64,000 bases of DNA from Catellatospora bangladeshensis (GTDB taxonomy: Bacteria; Actinomycetota; Actinomycetes; Mycobacteriales; Micromonosporaceae): contig NZ_BONF01000044.1 of assembly GCF_016862575.1 (NCBI RefSeq), positions 43,613 through 107,612 of the forward strand, written 5' to 3'. Numbering within the stretch: the first letter of the stretch is position 1; each line of letters opens with the position of its first letter. Position numbers and translations under genes: made by a program. The notes below the pieces were generated by a model. That model had not been told where the DNA came from and did not search any database. It was given only the letters and a program-made list of their open reading frames with translations. Positions 17,870 to 26,583 of the stretch are shown here, one piece after another.

Positions 17870-19029
17870 CCCGCGAGCACCGCGGTGACCATGCCGAGCG
17901 TGCTCCAGTCCACGTCGGGGTCGGCCAGCAGGCTGCCGTACGTGCGAAGCTCCAGCGTGATGCGCTCGCCGTCGGCGGCCACCCCGTGCTCCTGCGGGCC
18001 GTCGGCCAGCGCGTCCGCCTCGGCCTCGGTCAGCTCCAGGCTGAACAGGTGCGCCCGGTGCGCGGACACGGTCGCGGAGGGCTGGCGTACCCCGTGCGCG
18101 CGCAGCCGGGCCGCCTCGACCCGCAGCCCCGTCTCCTCGGCCAGCTCCTCCACCGCCGTCTGGCGCGGGTCGGCGGCGCCGGGCTGCGAGCCGCCGGGCA
18201 GCTCGTGCACCCGCCCGTCGCCGGTCACCGCGCCGCTGCGGTACTCGCGTACGAGCACCACCAGCGTGTCCGGGAGCGTCTCCGCAGGCAGGTAGGCGAC
18301 CACGGCGCTCACGTCGGGGCGGCCGATCACCACCTCATTGTCCTTCACCCGGCCCTCGCCGCGGACCTCGACGGCGACGTGCGCGGCCCACCAGAACGGC
18401 CGTCCGTCCGGGCCGGGCCAGGTCCACGCCACCCGGGCCGCGCGCAGCCGGTGCCCGGCCGACTCCTGCGCGGCCAGCCAGGTGCGTACGCCCGCGTCCC
18501 GCCACAGCGGCAGCGGCAGCCCGCGGTGTACGCCCTCGCGCCGCGCACCGCCCGCGAGCAGCGCGAGCGCGGCGGCGAGGGTGTCCTCCAGCGTGCCGGC
18601 GACGGGCGCGCCGTGCTCGGCCGCGTAGTGGGCGAGGTAGCGCATGCCCGGCGCGCCGTCGGGTGCGCCCAGCACCACCCGGCCGCTGGACTCCCAGCGG
18701 CCCCACTCCACGTTCGTGGTGAACCCGGGCAGTGTGGCCAGGTCGCGGGGCACCCAGAAGGCGACCACGTCGGACAGGTGCAGACAGGTGTCCTCCCACT
18801 CGACCTGGGCCGTCCAGCCGTGCGGCATGCCGCCCTCGGGCCGCTCGGGCACGAACACCGCCAGCCGCCCCGGCCCGGCCCACTGCCGGGCCAGCTCCGC
18901 GAGCGCGGCGGGCCGCCACGAGGCCACCTCCGGGGCGCGCGGCGTCGGCCCGGCCAGGAACAGCGCCGCGTCCCACCACTCCGGCGGCTGCTCACCCGCG
19001 TAAACCGTGATCACTTCCGCCGTCGCCAT
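17866..19029 (-). CDS. Fusion of nucleoside 2-deoxyribosyltransferase-like domain and Nudix hydrolase
   Basis: A 387-residue two-domain protein. The N-terminal about 120 residues (VITVYAGEQPPEWWDAALFL ... FWVPRD ... NVEWGRW) resemble the nucleoside 2-deoxyribosyltransferase-like superfamily. The C-terminal part from about residue 230 is a Nudix fold; its box reads GGSQPGAADPRQTAV then EELAEETGL, keeping the metal-binding EExxEETGL core but lacking the first Glu and the Arg of the consensus. The pair suggests processing of a nucleotide or NAD-type metabolite. A middle segment (about 125-225) is of unknown fold. Substrate unknown. Confidence 0.8.
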   Translation of the reverse strand: MATAEVITVYAGEQPPEWWDAALFLAGPTPRAPEVASWRPAALAELARQWAGPGRLAVFVPERPEGGMPHGWTAQVEWEDTCLHLSDVVAFWVPRDLATLPGFTTNVEWGRWESSGRVVLGAPDGAPGMRYLAHYAAEHGAPVAGTLEDTLAAALALLAGGARREGVHRGLPLPLWRDAGVRTWLAAQESAGHRLRAARVAWTWPGPDGRPFWWAAHVAVEVRGEGRVKDNEVVIGRPDVSAVVAYLPAETLPDTLVVLVREYRSGAVTGDGRVHELPGGSQPGAADPRQTAVEELAEETGLRVEAARLRAHGVRQPSATVSAHRAHLFSLELTEAEADALADGPQEHGVAADGERITLELRTYGSLLADPDVDWSTLGMVTAVLAG

Positions 19030-19109
19030 CCCCGGATCCTCCCACGCTCCACAGTGGCCCTCCGGGGGTCCCGGGGTGGGCTGGCGGACGGTTGGCGGAG
19101 GATGGGCGG

Positions 19110-19742
19110 GTGCGAGTGCGACCTGTGACGCCGGAGGGACTGGTCGGGGAGCTGACCGAGCTGATAGCGGGGGCGGCGCCGCCGGACGGGTGGTTCCGGG
19201 CGGCGATCGACGGGCCGCCCGCGGCCGAGCCGGACCGGCTGGCCGAGGCGCTGGTCGGTCCGCTGCGCGCCCGAGGTCATGCCACGCTGCACGTCCGCAC
19301 CGCCGACTTCCTGCGGCCCGCGTCGGTGCGGCTGGAGTTCGGGCGTACGAACCCCGACGCCTACTACGAGGGCTGGGTCGACGAGGCGGGCCTGCGCCGC
19401 GAGGTGCTCGACCCGGCGGGGCCCGGCGGCACCGGCCGGGTGCTGCCGAGCCTGTGGGACGCGCGGCGCGACCGGGCCACCCGGGCGGCCTACCAGAACC
19501 TGCCGCCGGGCGGCGTGGTGCTGGTCAGCGGCGACCTGCTGCTCGGCTCGGGGCTGCCGTTCGAGCTGGCCGTGCACCTGGTGCTGTCCCCGGCCGCGCT
19601 GGCCCGGCGGACACCCCCGGAGCTGGCCTGGACGCTGCCCGCGTACGAGCGCTACGCGGCGGAGGTGGCCCCGGAGACCTTCGCGGACCTGGTGGTGACG
19701 GTCAACGACGCGCGCCACCCGGCGATCATGTCTGTCGATTGA
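19110..19742 (+). CDS. Uridine-kinase-like protein lacking the P-loop
   Basis: A 210-residue protein that looks like the actinobacterial uridine kinase family: FRAAIDGPPAAEPDRLAEAL at the Walker A position, DFLRPASVRLEFGRTNPDAYYEGW in the substrate region, and ELAWTLPAYERYAAEVAP near the end. The GxxxxGKT loop is replaced by GPPAAEPDRL, with no Gly-Lys-Ser/Thr, so ATP binding in the usual way is not expected. It may be a regulatory or inactive paralogue. GTG 19110 is chosen because GGAGGA lies 7 nt upstream. Confidence 0.72.
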   Translation: MRVRPVTPEGLVGELTELIAGAAPPDGWFRAAIDGPPAAEPDRLAEALVGPLRARGHATLHVRTADFLRPASVRLEFGRTNPDAYYEGWVDEAGLRREVLDPAGPGGTGRVLPSLWDARRDRATRAAYQNLPPGGVVLVSGDLLLGSGLPFELAVHLVLSPAALARRTPPELAWTLPAYERYAAEVAPETFADLVVTVNDARHPAIMSVD

Positions 19743-19803
19743 CCTGCGCCGCCCGCCCGTCCGGGGGAAGGATGTCCCCAGGGACTGGCTAAGGGGGTAT
19801 GTC

Positions 19804-20235
19804 ATGACCACCGCAAAGCAGATGATGCACCTCGGGGCGCAGTGCGTGCCCGAGAACGAGACCCTCGCCCGCGCGGCGCAGCTGATGCGCGACATGGGCG
19901 TCGGCTCGCTGCCGATCTGCGGCAACGACGACAAGCTGCGCGGCATCATCACCGACCGGGACATCGTGGTGAAGTGCATCGCGTCCGGCGGCGATCCGAA
20001 CACGATGACGTGTAAGGAGATGGCGCAGGGTACGCCGATCTGGGTGGACTCGAAGGCCGACGAGGACGAGGTCATCCGGCTCATGGAGCAGCACAAGATC
20101 CGCCGGGTGCCGGTGATCGAGGATCACCAGATCATCGGCATGATCAGCGAGGCCGACCTGGCCCAGCACCTGTCGCACGACAAGCTGGCGCACTTCGTCT
20201 CCACGATCACCGCGGCGCCGCCGACGCGCTCGTAG
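19804..20235 (+). CDS. Twin CBS-domain protein
   Basis: A 143-residue protein made almost only of two CBS motifs (about 8-62 and 75-130; MRDMGVGSLPICGNDDKLRG and MEQHKIRRVPVIEDHQIIG). Such stand-alone pairs bind adenosyl nucleotides or act as small stress proteins, for example the hypoxic-response protein Hrp1 of mycobacteria. AGGGGG lies just before the ATG. No partner gene is adjacent, so the ligand and role are open. Confidence 0.88.
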   Translation: MTTAKQMMHLGAQCVPENETLARAAQLMRDMGVGSLPICGNDDKLRGIITDRDIVVKCIASGGDPNTMTCKEMAQGTPIWVDSKADEDEVIRLMEQHKIRRVPVIEDHQIIGMISEADLAQHLSHDKLAHFVSTITAAPPTRS

Positions 20236-20243
20236 CAGCCGAC

Positions 20244-20291
20244 GATCAAGCTCCCGCCGTACTGCGCAGGCAGCACGACGGGAGCTTGATC
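20244..20291. terminator. Bidirectional terminator between CBS gene and actP
   Basis: GATCAAGCTCCCGCCGT (20244-20260) pairs with 20275-20291, one mismatch in 17, with a 14-nt loop. It lies between two convergent genes. Confidence 0.75.
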
Positions 20292-20306
20292 ATGAGGTGC
20301 GGAGCG

Positions 20307-21950
20307 TCAGTGCGCCCCGTGTCCGGTCAGCGCCCGGACCTCCAGCTCGGCGTACTTGGTCGCGTCGGCGGGCTCGCGGGACAGCACCGTGCCCAGCCAG
20401 CCGCAGAGGAAGCCGACCGGGATCGAGATGATGCCCGGGTTCGACAGCGGGAAGAAGTGCCAGTCGGAGTCCGGGAACATCGCGGTCGGGCTGCCGGACA
20501 CCACCGGGGAGAAGAACACCAGCACCACGGCGGTGATCAGGCCGCCGTAGATGGCGGCGGTCGCCCCGGCCGTGGTGAACCGCTTCCAGAACAGCGAGTA
20601 CAGGATCGCGGGCAGGTTGCCCGAGGCCGCCACCGCGAAGGCCAGCGCGACGAGGAACGCCACGTTCAGGCTCTGCGCGAAGATGGCCAGCACGATCGCG
20701 ACCGCGCCGATGGCGAACGCCGAGATCCGCGCCACGCGCACCTCGCCGCCCTCGCTGACCTGACCCTTGCGGATGACGCTGGCGTAGATGTCGTGCGCCA
20801 GCGAGCTGGACGAGGCCAGGGTGAGCCCGGCGACCACGGCGAGGATGGTGGCGAAGGCCACCGCCGCGATGATCGCCAGCATGGCCGCGCCGCCCGTGGA
20901 GCCGCCGAGGAACTTCTCGCCCAGCGCCTGCGCCAGCTGCGGGGCGGCGGTGTTGCCGCCCTTGTCCTGCGCGGTGATCGCCTCGCTGCCCACCATCGCC
21001 GCCGCGCCGAAGCCCAGCGCCAGCGTCATCAGGTAGAAGGTGCCGATGATGCCGATCGCCCAGAGCACGCTCTTGCGGGCGGCTTTGGCGTTGGGCACGG
21101 TGTAGAAGCGGATCAGGATGTGCGGCAGGCCGGCCGTGCCGAGCACCAGCGCGATGCCCAGTGACAGCAGGTCCATCTTGTTGTAGAAGGTCTGCGCCGC
21201 GTCGCCCGCCACCTCCTTGCCGTAGCGAAGGCCCGGTTCGAGGAACGCCGCGCCCTTGCCCGACTTGGCCGCGGCCTCGCCGAGCAGGCCGGACAGGTTG
21301 AACTTGAACGCCGCGAGCACCAGCAGGGTCATCACCGCGGCGCCGACCATCAGCAGGAACGCCTTGACGATCTGGACGTAGGTGGTGCCCTTCATGCCGC
21401 CGACCGTCACGTACACGATCATCAGGATGCCGATGAAGATGATCGTGGCGATCTTGGCGGTGCCCGCGTCCATGCCCAGGAAGTGCGCGCCCGGCTTGAT
21501 GCCCAGCAGCAGCGCCACCAGCGCGCCCGCGCCGACCATCTGCGCCAGCAGGTAGAAGATCGACACCACGATGGTGGAGATCGAGGCGGCCACCCGCACC
21601 GGCGTCTGCCGCATCCGGAACGCCAGCACGTCGGCCATCGTGTACTTGCCCGAGTTCCGCAGCAGCTCCGCCACCAGCAGGAGCGCGACGAGCCAGGCGA
21701 CCAGGAAGCCGATCGAGTACAGGAAGCCGTCGTAGCCGGACAGCGCGATGATGCCGGCGATGCCCAGGAAGCTCGCCGCCGACATGTAGTCGCCGCCGAT
21801 GGCCATGCCGTTGGAGAACCCGGAGAACGACCGGCCGCCGGCGTAGAAGTCGGCCGCGGTCTTGGTCTGCCGGCTCGCCCAGATCGTGATCGCCAGCGTG
21901 AACAGCACGAAGACGACGAACAGGACGATGGTCAGGGTACGGGCGCTCAT
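20307..21950 (-). CDS. actP: Cation/acetate-type symporter (sodium:solute symporter family)
   Basis: A 547-residue protein with about 13 membrane helices. Family features include FYAGGRSFSGFSNGMAIGGD and YMSAASFLGIAGI near the start, KGTTYVQIVKAFLLM in the middle and IRFYTVPNAKAARKS. ActP-type carriers take up acetate or other short monocarboxylates with Na+ or H+. Its ATG overlaps the end of a DUF485 gene by 4 nt; this DUF485-actP pair is a common operon. A LytR-type regulator gene lies 200 bp upstream on the same strand and may control it. Confidence 0.9.
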   Translation of the reverse strand: MSARTLTIVLFVVFVLFTLAITIWASRQTKTAADFYAGGRSFSGFSNGMAIGGDYMSAASFLGIAGIIALSGYDGFLYSIGFLVAWLVALLLVAELLRNSGKYTMADVLAFRMRQTPVRVAASISTIVVSIFYLLAQMVGAGALVALLLGIKPGAHFLGMDAGTAKIATIIFIGILMIVYVTVGGMKGTTYVQIVKAFLLMVGAAVMTLLVLAAFKFNLSGLLGEAAAKSGKGAAFLEPGLRYGKEVAGDAAQTFYNKMDLLSLGIALVLGTAGLPHILIRFYTVPNAKAARKSVLWAIGIIGTFYLMTLALGFGAAAMVGSEAITAQDKGGNTAAPQLAQALGEKFLGGSTGGAAMLAIIAAVAFATILAVVAGLTLASSSSLAHDIYASVIRKGQVSEGGEVRVARISAFAIGAVAIVLAIFAQSLNVAFLVALAFAVAASGNLPAILYSLFWKRFTTAGATAAIYGGLITAVVLVFFSPVVSGSPTAMFPDSDWHFFPLSNPGIISIPVGFLCGWLGTVLSREPADATKYAELEVRALTGHGAH

Positions 21951-22303
21951 CGGCTGACCTCCTCAACGGGCTGCGCGGCGTCGGCCTCACCGTCGGTGAG
22001 CCGGGCGTGGATCTCCTCGGCCACCGGGTCGAGCTTGCGGTCGGCGTAACGGGCGTACAGCCAGGCGATCAGGAACGTGGTCACGAACTGCAGCAGGCCG
22101 AAGACCAGCGCCACGTTGATGTGCCCGAACAGGACCGTGCCCATGAAGTCGCGGGCGTACGCCGACAGGATCACGTACAGCGCGTACCAGCTGAAGAACG
22201 CGATCGTCATCGGGAACACGAAACGGCGCAGCGCGCGCCGCAGCCCGGCGAACTCGGGGCTCGCCTGGATGCGCTCGTACTGGTCCGGTGCATCGTCGCT
22301 CAT
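21947..22303 (-). CDS. DUF485 two-helix membrane protein, partner of actP
   Basis: A 118-residue protein with two hydrophobic helices (about 31-54, FPMTIAFFSWYALYVILSAY, and 64-85, NVALVFGLLQFVTTFLIAWL) and charged ends. DUF485 proteins are encoded directly before acetate/pyruvate symporters and are thought to help them. The ATG at 22303 fits the family; a GTG three codons earlier is possible. The stop overlaps the actP start, so translation is coupled. Confidence 0.85.
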   Translation of the reverse strand: MSDDAPDQYERIQASPEFAGLRRALRRFVFPMTIAFFSWYALYVILSAYARDFMGTVLFGHINVALVFGLLQFVTTFLIAWLYARYADRKLDPVAEEIHARLTDGEADAAQPVEEVSR

Positions 22304-22506
22304 GTGAATCACCAGCCTCGGTTGGGGGAGGGAGGGTGCGGTTCAGCGCAGGCTAGGACCGTGATGTTCACCACGGAACGGGCCTGGAGCGTCCTGAGCG
22401 AGGAACGCGCCGAGCGGTCGCCCCCGCGCGCCCAGCGGCGGATCGACGCACGACGAACGGCGCCCGCGCGCCGCCAGGCGGCACGCGGGCGAGGGGCGTC
22501 CGAGGA

Positions 22507-23268
22507 TCAGTGCCAGTGCTGCTTGGCGGGGCGGATCAGCCGGTCCTTGAGCGCGCGGGTGTGCCGCCGGGCCACCGGCAGCTGCCGCCCCTCGACGGTC
22601 ACCACGTATCCCGAGCCGGTCAGCCGCAGCTCGGTGACCAGGTCCAGGCGCACCAGGTAGGAGCGGTGGATGCGCAGGAAACCGGCGTCGGTCCAGCGCT
22701 CCTCCAGCTGGGTCAGCGACACCCGGACCAGGTGCGAGCCCTCGGTGGTGTGCAGCCGGGCGTAGTCGCCCTGCGCCTCCACCCAGCACACCGTCGAGCG
22801 GGGCAGCAGCCGCACCACACCGCCCAGCTCCACCGGGATCATCGGGTCGCCGGCGGGCGCCGCCTCCGGCGCCGCCGTGTTGCGCTCGCCGACCGCGGCG
22901 CGCTCCGACAGCACCCGGCGCAGCGACTCGGCGATCCGCTCGGCGCGCACCGGCTTGCGTACGTAGTCGACGACACCCAGGTCGAACGCGTCCGCGGCGC
23001 GGTCGTCGTACGCGGTGACGAACACGATCGCGGGGGAGCGGGCGAAGCGCTGCAGCACCCGGGCCAGGTCCATGCCGTCCAGCCCCGGCATCCGGATGTC
23101 CAGGAACGCCACGTCCACCTCGGACTCGTGCAGCACCCGCAGCGCCTCCGCGGCGTCGGCGGCGCTGTGCACGTACTCCACCCGGGGGTCGTTGCGCAGC
23201 AGATACAGCAGCTCGTCGAGGGCCGGCGGCTCGTCGTCCACGGCCAGCACGCGCAGCCGCCCGGTCAT
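22507..23268 (-). CDS. LytTR-family response regulator
   Basis: A 253-residue protein. The receiver domain (about 5-120) keeps LAVDDEPPALDELL, the phospho-acceptor Asp in VAFLDIRMPGLDGMD, TAYDDRA and the Lys in DYVRKPV. The C-terminal LytTR DNA-binding domain (about 150-250) shows WVEAQGDYARLHT, FLRIHRSYLVRL and LPVARRH. It is activated by the kinase encoded just upstream, with which it overlaps by 4 nt. Its position between two symporter genes suggests that it controls carboxylate uptake. Confidence 0.9.
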   Translation of the reverse strand: MTGRLRVLAVDDEPPALDELLYLLRNDPRVEYVHSAADAAEALRVLHESEVDVAFLDIRMPGLDGMDLARVLQRFARSPAIVFVTAYDDRAADAFDLGVVDYVRKPVRAERIAESLRRVLSERAAVGERNTAAPEAAPAGDPMIPVELGGVVRLLPRSTVCWVEAQGDYARLHTTEGSHLVRVSLTQLEERWTDAGFLRIHRSYLVRLDLVTELRLTGSGYVVTVEGRQLPVARRHTRALKDRLIRPAKQHWH

Positions 23269-24443
23269 GCGCGGACCGCCCGGAACTTGGGGATGCGCAG
23301 GCTGACCCGCGTTCCGGCCTGCGGGGCGGTCTCCACCACCAGGCCGTACGCGTCGCCGAACACCGCCCGCAGCCGGTCGTCGACGTTGCCCAGGCCCACG
23401 TGCTGCCCGCCGTCGCCGTCGGCCGACCCGTCGCCGTCCAGCAGCACCGCCGGATCCATGCCCACCCCGTCGTCCTCCACGATGATCTCGCAGTCCGCGC
23501 CCGCGTCCGCGGCGATGATCCGGATCGTGCCCACCCCCGGCTTCGGGTGCAGCCCGTGCCGCACCGCGTTCTCCACCAGCGGCTGCAGGCACAGGAAGGG
23601 CACCTCCACCGGCAGCACCTCCGGCGCCACCCGCAGCCGCACCTGCAGCCGCTCGCCGAACCGGGCCCGCTCGATGGTCAGGTAGCGGTCGATCGAGCGC
23701 AGCTCCTCGGCCAGCGTGGTGAACTCCCCGTGCGCCCGGAACGAGTACCTGGTGAACTCGGCGAACTCCAGGATCAGCTCCCGGGCCCGCTCCGGATCGG
23801 TGCGCACGAACGACGCGATCGCGGTCAGCGCGTTGTAGACGAAGTGCGGGCTGATCTGCGCCCGCAGCGCGCGCACCTCCGCGCGCGCCGAGCGGGCCCG
23901 CTCCTCCTGCAGCTCGGCCAGCTCCAGTTGCAGCCCCACCCAGTGCGCCGTCTCCAGCACCACCCGCACCAGGCCGGGCGAGGGGCGCGAGCCGGTCACC
24001 GCGACCAGCGCCGCCCCGGCCCCGCCGTCGGGCTTGGACACGGGCGCGGCGACCGCGCCGCGCACCGGGCAGTCCAGGCGTACGCAGGTCAGGTCCTCGG
24101 GCCGTAGCAGCACCGGCCGCCCGCCCGCCAGCGCCCGCTGCGCCGCCGACAGCAGCGCCTCCCTGTGATGGCCGCCCACGCCGTCGTGGGCCAGGAAGCC
24201 GTCCCGGTCGGCCAGCGCCAGGCCCTCAGCCCCGACCAGGGTGCGCAGGTGCTTGACCGCCTGGGCGGCGGTGTCGTCGCGCAGCCCCTGCCGCAGCGGC
24301 TCGCTGGCCAGCGTCGCCAGGTGCAGCACCCGGTACGTCGCGCGCTCCTCCGGCGTGATCACCCGGCGCCGGCCGCGCATCATCACCACCGCGGCCGCGG
24401 CTATCACGGCCACCACGGCGGCGGCGCCCAGCGCTGGGTACAT
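23265..24443 (-). CDS. LytS-type sensor histidine kinase with GAF-like domain
   Basis: A 392-residue protein. One N-terminal membrane helix (about 4-22) is followed by a GAF-like sensor segment (about 45-175, with GALALADRDGF-like strands), a coiled coil, the His_kinase box ALRAQISPHFVYNALTAI (phospho-His in SPHF), and an ATP-binding domain with LQPLVENAVRHGL and VEDDGVGMD and HVGLGNVDDRL. Unlike LytS/BtsS it lacks a multi-helix membrane sensor, so an internal signal is likely. It is divergent from a second symporter gene, 65 bp away. Confidence 0.9.
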   Translation of the reverse strand: MYPALGAAAVVAVIAAAAVVMMRGRRRVITPEERATYRVLHLATLASEPLRQGLRDDTAAQAVKHLRTLVGAEGLALADRDGFLAHDGVGGHHREALLSAAQRALAGGRPVLLRPEDLTCVRLDCPVRGAVAAPVSKPDGGAGAALVAVTGSRPSPGLVRVVLETAHWVGLQLELAELQEERARSARAEVRALRAQISPHFVYNALTAIASFVRTDPERARELILEFAEFTRYSFRAHGEFTTLAEELRSIDRYLTIERARFGERLQVRLRVAPEVLPVEVPFLCLQPLVENAVRHGLHPKPGVGTIRIIAADAGADCEIIVEDDGVGMDPAVLLDGDGSADGDGGQHVGLGNVDDRLRAVFGDAYGLVVETAPQAGTRVSLRIPKFRAVRA

Positions 24444-24493
24444 GGCCCCGATCGTGCCACGCCCAACCCTCCCGCTCCACCCCCGTGCTCCGG

Positions 24494-24499
24494 TACGAT
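24494..24499 (+). promoter_or_regulatory. -10 box of the second symporter gene
   Basis: TACGAT lies 9 nt before the GTG at 24509 with no ribosome site between, consistent with a leaderless start. Confidence 0.5.
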
Positions 24500-24508
24500 C
24501 CAGCGGCC

Positions 24509-26035
24509 GTGGATGCCTATGCACTGCTCGCGATCGCGACCGTCACCGTGGCGACGGTCGCCATCGGCGCGTGGGGGGTGCGTCTCGTGCGCGGCACCTC
24601 CGACCTGCTCGTCGCCTCACGCATGGTCAGCCCCACCCAGAACGCCGCCGCCATCGGCGGCGAATACCTGTCGGCGGCGAGCTTCCTGGGCGTGGCCGGG
24701 CTGATCCTCGCGTACGGCGCCCAGATGCTCTGGTATCCGGTCGGCTTCGCCGCGGGCTACCTGGCGCTGCTGCTGTTCGTGGCCGCCCCGCTGCGCCGCT
24801 CGGGCGCGTTCACCCTGCCCGACTTCTGCGAGGCCCGGCTCGCCTCACCCCGGCTGCGCCGCCTGGCCACCGCGTTCGTGCTGTTCATCGGCTGGTTCTA
24901 CCTGCTGCCGCAGCTCCAGGGCGCGGGCCTGACCTTCGGCATCGTCACCGGCGCGCCCCGCTGGGTCGGCGTGGTGCTCGTCGGCGCGGTGGTCACCGGC
25001 AACGTCGCGTTCGGCGGCATGCGCTCGGCCACCTACGTGCAGGCGTTCCAGTACTGGCTGAAGCTCACCGCGATCGCGGTGCCCGCCTTCTTCCTGCTGG
25101 CCCGCTGGCGCGACGACGGCGCCCCGGCCATCCCCGTCGACGAGCCGTGGCTCGCCCCGACCGGCGGCCTGGTCGCGACGTACTCCCTGATCCTTGCCAC
25201 GTTCCTGGGCACCATGGGGCTGCCGCACGTGCTCGCCCGGTTCTACACCAACCCCGACGGCGGCTCGGCCCGGCGCACCACCACCATCGTGCTCGGCCTC
25301 GTCGGCCTGTTCTACCTGTTCCCGACGGTGTACGGGGTCCTCGGCCGCGTCTACACCCCCGAACTCGCCACCGGGCGCAACGACACCGTCGTGCTCCTGC
25401 TGCCCGGTGCGGCCCTCGGGCCCGGCCTGACCGCGGACCTGCTCGGCGCGCTCGTCGCCGCCGGGGCCTTCGCCGCGTTCCTGTCCACCTCCAACGGCCT
25501 GCTCACCAGCGTCGCCGGGGTGCTCGCCAACGACGTGCTGGCCCGGGGGCGGCTGGCCGGGTGGGGGCCGCTGCCGCTGTTCCGGGCCGCCGCGCTGTTC
25601 GCCGGGGCGGTGCCGACCGTGCTTGCGCTCGCCGTGCACGGGCTGAACGTGTCGCAGGTGGTCGGGCTGGCGTTCGCGGTCGCCGCGTCCAGCTTCTGCC
25701 CGATGCTCGTGCTCGGCATCTGGTGGCGGGGACTGACCGCGATGGGGGCCGCGGCCGGCATCCTCGCCGGGGGCGGGAGCGCCGTCGTCGCCGTACTGTG
25801 GACGATCTTCCTGCCGCCGTCGCCGGGACTGGCGGCGGACCTGCTGGCCCAGCCCGCCGCGTGGACCGTGCCCCTGTCGTTCGTGGTCATGGTCACCGTG
25901 TCGCTGGCCACCCGGCGACGGGTGCCCGCCGCCGTCGGCACCATGCTGCTGCGGCTGCACGCGCCCGAGGCCGTGCACGGATCCGACACCCGGCGCGCCG
26001 AAACTCCGCGACGTCCCGAAACATCCCGGGCGTAG
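24509..26035 (+). CDS. Sodium:solute symporter, second copy (acetate/pyruvate-type)
   Basis: A 508-residue protein with about 13 membrane helices. It shares SRMVSPTQNAAAIGGEYLSA and SFLGVAGLIL with ActP-type carriers and GGMRSATYVQAFQYWLK and LARFYTNPDGGSARRT later. The sequence differs clearly from the copy at 20307-21950, so it is a paralogue and not a recent duplicate. GTG 24509 gives a family-type start; GTG 24485 is in frame but precedes the -10 box. A small two-helix protein gene follows 1 nt after the stop. Confidence 0.88.
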   Translation: MDAYALLAIATVTVATVAIGAWGVRLVRGTSDLLVASRMVSPTQNAAAIGGEYLSAASFLGVAGLILAYGAQMLWYPVGFAAGYLALLLFVAAPLRRSGAFTLPDFCEARLASPRLRRLATAFVLFIGWFYLLPQLQGAGLTFGIVTGAPRWVGVVLVGAVVTGNVAFGGMRSATYVQAFQYWLKLTAIAVPAFFLLARWRDDGAPAIPVDEPWLAPTGGLVATYSLILATFLGTMGLPHVLARFYTNPDGGSARRTTTIVLGLVGLFYLFPTVYGVLGRVYTPELATGRNDTVVLLLPGAALGPGLTADLLGALVAAGAFAAFLSTSNGLLTSVAGVLANDVLARGRLAGWGPLPLFRAAALFAGAVPTVLALAVHGLNVSQVVGLAFAVAASSFCPMLVLGIWWRGLTAMGAAAGILAGGGSAVVAVLWTIFLPPSPGLAADLLAQPAAWTVPLSFVVMVTVSLATRRRVPAAVGTMLLRLHAPEAVHGSDTRRAETPRRPETSRA

Positions 26036-26036
26036 C

Positions 26037-26426
26037 GTGACCGGGGTGAACGATCGCGTGCGGGTGGACCTGGCCGCACACCGCCGCGCCAGGCCGCGCA
26101 CCGGCGCGCACGACGAGCTGGTCGAGCAGACGCCCGTCGGGGACGTGCTGGTGCGCGAGCTGATCCGGGTCCAGCTCGGGCTGGCGCTGCGGCTGGCCGG
26201 GGTGGTCGCGGTGGCGCTGGGCGGCCTGCCCCTGCTCTTCACCCTCTGGCCCGCCGGGACCCGGGTCGACGTCGGCGGCATCCCGCTGCCCTGGCTGCTG
26301 CTGGGCATCCTGTCCTTCCCGTTCCTCTTCGGCGCCGGGCTCGTCTACACCCGCCTCGCCGAACGCAACGAGGCCGACTTCGCCGCCCTCGTCGGCCGCC
26401 CCACCGACCCCCACCGCAAACCCTGA
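26037..26426 (+). CDS. Small two-helix membrane protein, symporter partner
   Basis: A 129-residue protein with a basic N-terminal tail and two hydrophobic helices (about 46-67 and 82-103). It begins 1 nt after the symporter stop and is translated with it. The arrangement mirrors DUF485-actP in reverse order, so it may be the accessory subunit of this second carrier. The sequence does not look like classical DUF485, so the family is uncertain. Confidence 0.7.
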   Translation: MTGVNDRVRVDLAAHRRARPRTGAHDELVEQTPVGDVLVRELIRVQLGLALRLAGVVAVALGGLPLLFTLWPAGTRVDVGGIPLPWLLLGILSFPFLFGAGLVYTRLAERNEADFAALVGRPTDPHRKP

Positions 26427-26454
26427 CCACCCCACCCGCCGGGGCCGCGGTCAT

Positions 26455-26515
26455 GATCGCGATCTGGTGTCACAAAGTGCGGCCCAGCTCCACTTTCTGA
26501 CCCGAGACAGCGATC
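26455..26515. repeat. Palindromic repeat family A, copy 3
   Basis: GATCGCGATCTGGTGTCACA at the left faces CCGAGACAGCGATC at the right, with an inner AAAGTG/CACTTT pair. It is the most decayed of the four copies and lies between tandem genes. Confidence 0.65.
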
Positions 26516-26547
26516 AACCCTGGAGAGGGCCACTCCCCACACGCTTC

Positions 26548-26571
26548 AGGGTTTAGGATTTGCTTAACCCT
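26548..26571 (+). promoter_or_regulatory. Promoter-operator of the HigBA-type operon
   Basis: AGGGTTTAG (26548-26556) mirrors CTTAACCCT (26563-26571) with one mismatch. The -10 hexamer TAGGAT (26554-26559) lies inside the palindrome, so binding by the antitoxin would block transcription. Confidence 0.65.
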
Positions 26572-26583
26572 GGGGAGGGCGAC

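Noticed and set aside
22313..22506. Small gene between the response regulator and DUF485 genes
   Set aside because: Open frames here continue as shadows of neighbouring genes, have no ribosome site, and lack typical codon use. The 194 bp probably hold the DUF485-actP promoter.
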